DNA from: Candidatus Delongbacteria bacterium
GTDB lineage: Bacteria; Bacteroidota; Bacteroidia; Bacteroidales; ML635J-15
Direction of reading: 5' to 3'
NCBI GenBank assembly: GCA_027858215.1
Contig: JAQIDD010000182.1
Coordinates: 1 to 7,686, forward strand
Length of the DNA: 7,686 bases
The translations under genes and the position numbers were made by a program. This document shows positions 5,069 to 7,686 of this stretch, one piece after another; within the stretch, counting starts at the first letter, position 1; the number at the start of each line of letters is the position of its first letter. Under the pieces are notes generated by a model that saw only the letters and a program-made list of their open reading frames with translations, ran no database searches and had not been told where the DNA came from.

Positions 5069-6418
5069 ATGAGAAAGCTACTATTTATTACATTAATGAT
5101 GTTAATATTTCCATTATTGACATTTTCACAGTGGGATATAGAAATTATAAATGACACTACGGGATATTACGGTTGTGATATTACTACAGATAACAATGGT
5201 TATCCGCATATAAGTTACAGTGATGAATCCCATAACCTGTATTACGCCCACTGGGACGGCTCACAATGGCAAAACACATTAATAGAGACACCAAATAGTG
5301 CTTTTAATGGAACATCAATTGCCCTTAATGCATCCGGGAATCCTCACATAACCATTCAACTACAGAATGTCTATGGAAACAAACTCTGGCATGTCTGGTG
5401 GGATGGCGATAACTGGCAGCAAGAGGGTATTGATGATTTACCCTCTGATGGAAATGCAGGACGTTGGAGTTCTATAGCCTTTGATAATGATGGGTATCCT
5501 CACATTAGTTACACATTGCAAAATACTGATACGGAGGTATCTTTTATCAAATATGCTTATAAAGATGGTTCCGGATGGCATTTACAGTACATTGATAGTA
5601 TTACAGAAACATTTACCAATCAATTCAAATACACCTCTTTGGAATTAGATAGCGATAATAACCCACACATAAGTTACTATGATTATGACGAAGGTGATCT
5701 GAAATACGCCCGGAGGAATGGTTCAGAATGGCAAACTGAAAAAATTGACAGTATTGATAATGTGGGTAAATACGCTTCAATCGTGCTGGATGATTTGGAT
5801 TATCCTCACATAGCTTACAAGGATCACACCAATGATGCCGTCAAGTATGCAAAATGGGATGGCTCTGCCTGGCAGATTGATACAGTTGAATCGGATATTG
5901 GATATGGAAATTACACATCACTTGTTCTTGATGCCAATAACCGCCCACACATCAGTTCTGCTGAATATAGCGGTGAAGTGAGATTTGCATATTGGGATGG
6001 TACAGACTGGCAAACCGAGGTTGTAGAAGATATCTACTGTGGCTGGACTGCGCTTGATATTGATGGTGAGGGGTATTGTCATATTGTTTATTTTAATGAT
6101 GAGTTTCAATCACTATCTGTCAGATATGCCAAAAGAAATCCCATTAGCGTGGGAAACGCTAAGCATAACATGAATGAGAATAATATACATATTTACCCCA
6201 ATCCTTCTAATGAAAACTTAATTATTGATATTCCGGACATTACCCGGGAATACTCTGCAGAGATTTATGATATGCAAGGCCGAAAAATGAAAAAGCATGA
6301 TATTATAAACGTAAACACAGAATTGAATATATCCGACTTACCGGATGGTATTTATATTATCAATATAATGGATAAAAATGAAAAAGTCATTAAGTCTGAA
6401 AAATTAATCCATAAATAA
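5069..6418 (+). CDS. Secreted beta-propeller-like repeat protein with T9SS type A sorting domain
   Basis: The 449-residue protein opens with a signal peptide (MRKLLFITLMMLIFPLLTFS, cleavage probably near residue 20). Seven repeats of about 44-54 residues follow. Each is built around a PHIS-type core at 46, 92, 145, 199, 246, 293 and 337 (CHIV in the last), preceded by a D-x-x-G/N-turn and followed by a Y-A-x-W-D-G-S-x-W-Q segment. The stretch after the signal peptide (WDIEIINDTTGYYG) resembles the second half of a repeat, while the last repeat stops after VRYAKRN. This fits ring closure of a seven-bladed propeller. Residues about 372-449 form a T9SS type A C-terminal sorting domain: IYPNPS (375-380), IYDMQGR (399-405), LPDGIYIINI (424-433) and a lysine-ending tail. 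The product should cross the inner membrane by Sec and the outer membrane by T9SS, to be released or anchored at the surface. No catalytic residues are recognised, so ligand binding is possible but unproven. Confidence 0.93.
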   Translation: MRKLLFITLMMLIFPLLTFSQWDIEIINDTTGYYGCDITTDNNGYPHISYSDESHNLYYAHWDGSQWQNTLIETPNSAFNGTSIALNASGNPHITIQLQNVYGNKLWHVWWDGDNWQQEGIDDLPSDGNAGRWSSIAFDNDGYPHISYTLQNTDTEVSFIKYAYKDGSGWHLQYIDSITETFTNQFKYTSLELDSDNNPHISYYDYDEGDLKYARRNGSEWQTEKIDSIDNVGKYASIVLDDLDYPHIAYKDHTNDAVKYAKWDGSAWQIDTVESDIGYGNYTSLVLDANNRPHISSAEYSGEVRFAYWDGTDWQTEVVEDIYCGWTALDIDGEGYCHIVYFNDEFQSLSVRYAKRNPISVGNAKHNMNENNIHIYPNPSNENLIIDIPDITREYSAEIYDMQGRKMKKHDIINVNTELNISDLPDGIYIINIMDKNEKVIKSEKLIHK

Positions 6419-6454
6419 AAAATGAATTATTCATAGTAGCTTTTTTATTTTTTT
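6413..6454 (+). terminator. A-tract/T-tract hairpin terminator after the T9SS cargo gene
   Basis: AAATAAAAAA (6413-6422) is the exact reverse complement of TTTTTTATTT (6441-6450), with the stop codon inside the left arm. The 18-nt loop holds a smaller palindrome, ATGAAT-T-ATTCAT (6422-6434). T residues continue to 6454. All stem pairs are A-T, so stability is low, but the A-tract, stem and T-tract layout could work in both directions. Confidence 0.45.
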
Positions 6455-6567
6455 GACGACTTTATCACTTTCTGATCAGGAAGACAGGAAATATTCTCGT
6501 GTTAATCCAGGCATCTGAATGGTATCCCATCACAGGGTGAGGGATTTTAAAAAAAACAAATCTATTG

Positions 6568-6575
6568 TATCTTTG
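6568..6575 (+). promoter_or_regulatory. Bacteroidota -7 promoter box of the HNH endonuclease gene
   Basis: TATCTTTG is a perfect match to TAnnTTTG and ends only 6 nt before the ATG at 6582. In this phylum transcription starts a few bases after this box, so the mRNA would have almost no leader. No clear -33 TTTG is present; TTTT at 6545-6548 is the nearest at a suitable distance. The box lies inside any reading frame started at the upstream ATG (6519), which decides for the start at 6582. Confidence 0.6.
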
Positions 6576-6581
6576 CTATCC

Positions 6582-7538
6582 ATGACCGAGGTTTTCTCCC
6601 ATATCCTCTCCCTCAAACGCGGGACAACAAAGTACGGGCCGGCGCCGCACAAACCGGTGTTGCTGCTGGCTGTGATTAAGGGATTTGAGGAAGGCGATAT
6701 ATACACACCCAAAATTGAAATAACTGATGAGTTAATTCAATCATTTTATAATACCTGGTATGCTTTGGTGAAAAATGATTTAAGGCCTCGTTTTTATTAT
6801 CCATTTTTTCATCTGCAAAAAGCCAAAGGACATTTCTGGCAGCTCGTACCTTATCCGGGCAAAAAAATCCCAAAAAACCGAAATCATTCCATAAACAGTT
6901 TTCGGGAATTGAATGATAACATTTGGCATACACGCCTTTCCGATGAATTATACAAGATACTGATGTACCCGGTACAGCGTGAAAAACTAAAACAGGCCAT
7001 GCTGGAAACCTACTTCGGCATCAAATCATCACACATTCCGGCATCGGATTATACCCAGGAGGTAGCATCCCAGATGCTTTACGACCCGGAAGTAAACTAC
7101 GCACGGAAAGTCAAGCGGCAGATTGAGGAACAGCATACGGATGCCAGGGAAGAATACGTGGTGCTGCGCTCCTCGGTGTTTCGCAAAGCCATCATCCGGA
7201 TATACGATTACCAGTGTGCTGTTACCGGCCTGCGTGTGCGGGACAGACACAACCGGCCACTGCTGGAAGCCTGCCACATTGTACCTTTTGCCGAAAGCTG
7301 CAACGATTCTGTCCGCAACGGCATTGCCCTCTCGCCTACTTTTCACCGGGCGTTTGACAAGGGCCTGATTGGCATTTCTGATGATTACCGTGTGGTGCTG
7401 CACCCGGAACTGCGGGATGAAAGCCGGGATTTTTCCCTTGCCCGCTACGCTGGTAAAACCATCATGCTGCCCCAAAACAGAGATTTCCATCCCTCACGCC
7501 AACGTTTCCGCGCCCACCGCCAGCGATTTGGGATGTGA
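6582..7538 (+). CDS. HNH endonuclease with SBD-like N-terminal domain (putative modification-dependent restriction enzyme)
   Basis: The 318-residue protein has two parts. The N-terminal half carries PAPHKPVLLLAVIKGFEEG (20-38) and RPRFYYPFFHLQKAKGHFWQ (68-87). These resemble the HKPxLLL and yPFxxLxxxGxW signatures of the sulfur-binding domain (SBD) in phosphorothioate-sensing McrA-type enzymes and related solitary HNH nucleases. The C-terminal half is an HNH nuclease: CAVTG (212-216), EACHIVPF (229-236, H232), RNGIALSPTFHRAFDKGL (245-262, N246 and H255), then VVLHP. Such enzymes cut foreign DNA carrying the modification recognised by the N-terminal domain. The match is strong for the HNH part and moderate for the SBD part. 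No dnd, ssp or methylase gene is visible. The ATG at 6582 is chosen over 6519 because a perfect promoter box lies between them. The C-terminal half looks GC-richer than the preceding gene, which is compatible with transfer but not proof. Confidence 0.88.
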   Translation: MTEVFSHILSLKRGTTKYGPAPHKPVLLLAVIKGFEEGDIYTPKIEITDELIQSFYNTWYALVKNDLRPRFYYPFFHLQKAKGHFWQLVPYPGKKIPKNRNHSINSFRELNDNIWHTRLSDELYKILMYPVQREKLKQAMLETYFGIKSSHIPASDYTQEVASQMLYDPEVNYARKVKRQIEEQHTDAREEYVVLRSSVFRKAIIRIYDYQCAVTGLRVRDRHNRPLLEACHIVPFAESCNDSVRNGIALSPTFHRAFDKGLIGISDDYRVVLHPELRDESRDFSLARYAGKTIMLPQNRDFHPSRQRFRAHRQRFGM

Positions 7539-7563
7539 TTTTTTGCCCAAAAAACATCGTTTT
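7532..7563 (+). terminator. Weak hairpin after the HNH gene
   Basis: GATG (7532-7535) pairs with CATC (7555-7558), and T6 (7539-7544) with A6 (7549-7554), around a GCCC loop. The stop codon TGA forms a 3-nt bulge and a run of four T residues ends at 7563. The stem is mostly A-T, so termination would be partial at best. Confidence 0.3.
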
Positions 7564-7592
7564 GTTTCAGGAAAGGTGGGGCTGGGCGGGGA

Positions 7593-7599
7593 TACTTTG
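7593..7599 (+). promoter_or_regulatory. Candidate -7 box for the partial right-edge gene
   Basis: TACTTTG is one base short of TAnnTTTG and ends 5 nt before the ATG at 7605, almost the same spacing as for the HNH gene. Directly upstream is a G-rich tract (7570-7591). No -33 box was recognised. Confidence 0.3.
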
Positions 7600-7604
7600 T
7601 TAAA

Positions 7605-7686
7605 ATGAAAAATTATTACCTTTTTGAGATATCCCAAATGGGTAAAAACTTAAAATTAGATAAACTTGTAGATGTAGATTTGCTTA
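7605..7686 (+). CDS. Start of an unidentified gene, cut by the window edge
   Basis: An open frame begins with ATG at 7605 and continues for 27 codons to the right edge without a stop. It starts MKNYYLFEISQMGKNLKLDK and continues with VDVDLL. The mix of hydrophobic and charged residues looks like a real soluble protein start, with no signal peptide. A promoter-like box lies just before it. Too little is present to name a family. Its position 66 bp after the HNH nuclease gene makes it the first place to look for a partner gene. Confidence 0.5.
   Translation, partial: MKNYYLFEISQMGKNLKLDKLVDVDLL

Noticed and set aside
6519..6581. Upstream ATG giving 21 extra residues to the HNH protein
   Set aside because: The extension (MVSHHRVRDFKKNKSIVSLLS) contains the perfect TATCTTTG promoter box in its coding sequence and does not resemble the family start.
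7029..7490. Minus-strand open frame of 153 codons
   Set aside because: It lies fully antisense to the HNH domain; the plus-strand frame has the catalytic motifs, and the minus frame shows none.

Overview
The window looks like chromosomal DNA of a Bacteroidota species with moderate to low GC. Three things point there: a secreted protein with a C-terminal type IX secretion (T9SS) sorting domain, a DUF2027-Smr protein of a kind typical of this phylum, and start regions with the Bacteroidota -7 promoter box (TAnnTTTG) instead of clear Shine-Dalgarno sequences. The sequence does not settle genus or order.

Layout, left to right. Bases 1-182 hold a nested imperfect palindrome (4-107) and a weak promoter. 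A polytopic membrane protein of unknown function (183-1529, +) ends in a hairpin/T-run terminator. The gap to the next gene (1530-1998) holds a MITE-like element bounded by 28-bp perfect inverted repeats (1613-1640 and 1900-1927). Inside it are an 11-bp tandem repeat and two copies of a 56-bp repeat. A DUF2027-Smr protein (1999-3021, -) and queA (3064-4287, +), which acts in queuosine tRNA modification, are divergent across 42 bp. A small single-pass membrane protein (about 4320-4652, +) follows queA closely. A gene-poor stretch of about 416 bp (4653-5068) contains a perfect 9-bp-stem hairpin with a G-rich loop. Next come a secreted seven-repeat beta-propeller-like protein with a T9SS sorting domain (5069-6418, +), an HNH endonuclease whose N-terminal half resembles the phosphorothioate/modified-DNA-binding (SBD) restriction enzymes (6582-7538, +), and the first 27 codons of an unidentified gene running off the right edge (7605-7686, +).

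The genes do not form one pathway. queA and the DUF2027-Smr gene are housekeeping-type. The propeller protein is an exported surface or secreted protein. The HNH protein is the only candidate defence gene, and no dnd/ssp or other modification genes are visible beside it. I do not see a complete new multi-gene system. The least explained items are the MITE-like element, the hairpin with the G-rich loop, and the orphan HNH enzyme with its nearly leaderless promoter geometry.
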